A stretch of 5,885 nt of DNA from Vulcanimicrobiota bacterium (GTDB lineage Bacteria; Vulcanimicrobiota; Vulcanimicrobiia; Vulcanimicrobiales; Vulcanimicrobiaceae): the NCBI GenBank assembly GCA_003167055.1, contig PMUE01000174.1, forward strand, positions 141-6,025. Direction: 5' to 3'. Made by a program: the position numbers and the translations under genes. The notes under the pieces were generated by a model. The model searched no databases. It saw only the letters and a program-made list of their open reading frames with translations, and was not told the origin of the DNA. This document shows positions 5,842 through 5,885 of the stretch, piece by piece (position 1 is the stretch's first letter; the number at the start of each line of letters is the position of its first letter).

Positions 5842-5885
5842 ATAACTGCCGATAACTAGGAAAGTCTTAAGTCAGCAATTTACCT
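5839..5885 (-). promoter_or_regulatory. Leader fragment with a -10-like box and ATAACT direct repeats
   Basis: Minus-strand TATAAC (5844-5839) resembles a -10 box, but no convincing -35 element lies 16-18 bases upstream. Two copies of ATAACT (plus strand 5842-5847 and 5852-5857) are spaced one helical turn apart, as regulator half-sites can be. All three minus-strand frames contain a stop within the last 20 bases of the window, so at most the final codons of an upstream gene could be here. No known riboswitch pattern is recognisable in these few bases. Confidence 0.2.

Noticed and set aside
4967..5845. 292-residue plus-strand ORF opposite the reductase half
   Set aside because: It lies wholly antisense to a well-supported reductase, has no recognisable domain, and its long opening is expected from GC-rich codon use on the opposite strand.

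Overview
The window reads as chromosomal DNA from a GC-rich bacterium. Four lines of evidence support this: bacterial-type UvrA and NAD+-dependent LigA, GTG starts, tightly packed genes, and a copy of the dispersed palindromic repeat whose translated frames read VTLSLSKG / CHPELVEG. That repeat occurs in several unrelated GC-rich groups, so the phylum cannot be fixed. A soil-type lineage such as Eremiobacterota or Chloroflexota is only a guess. There are no rRNA, tRNA, CRISPR or transposase genes.

Left half (1-3505, plus strand): a compact, apparently co-transcribed run. It starts with the 3' end of uvrA (excision-repair ATPase, cut by the window edge). Six bases later comes a small VOC/glyoxalase-fold protein that appears to have lost most metal ligands. 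It overlaps ligA by four bases (GTGA), so the two may be translationally coupled. LigA has all its domains but carries the dispersed repeat in frame inside its adenylation domain. A 136-residue, probably four-helix protein with a partly eroded hemerythrin-like ligand pattern follows 36 bases later.

Right half (3491-5788, minus strand): one long ORF converging on the first run, with a 15-base tail-to-tail overlap. It encodes an unusual in-frame fusion. The N-terminal part is a siroheme/[4Fe-4S] sulfite/nitrite reductase with all four cluster cysteines. The C-terminal part is a complete-looking ADP/ATP-dependent NAD(P)H-hydrate dehydratase (NnrD, YjeF C-terminal family). The reductase stops about 11 residues after its last cluster cysteine, where family members usually continue for roughly 80-90 residues. 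The dehydratase therefore appears to replace the end of the reductase. This is the most unusual item in the window.

Right edge (5789-5885): a strong hairpin plus U-tract, oriented for minus-strand transcription, ends 12 bases before the reductase ATG. It is either the terminator of a leftward gene beyond the window or a leader attenuator. The few bases beyond it hold only weak promoter-like and direct-repeat sequences.
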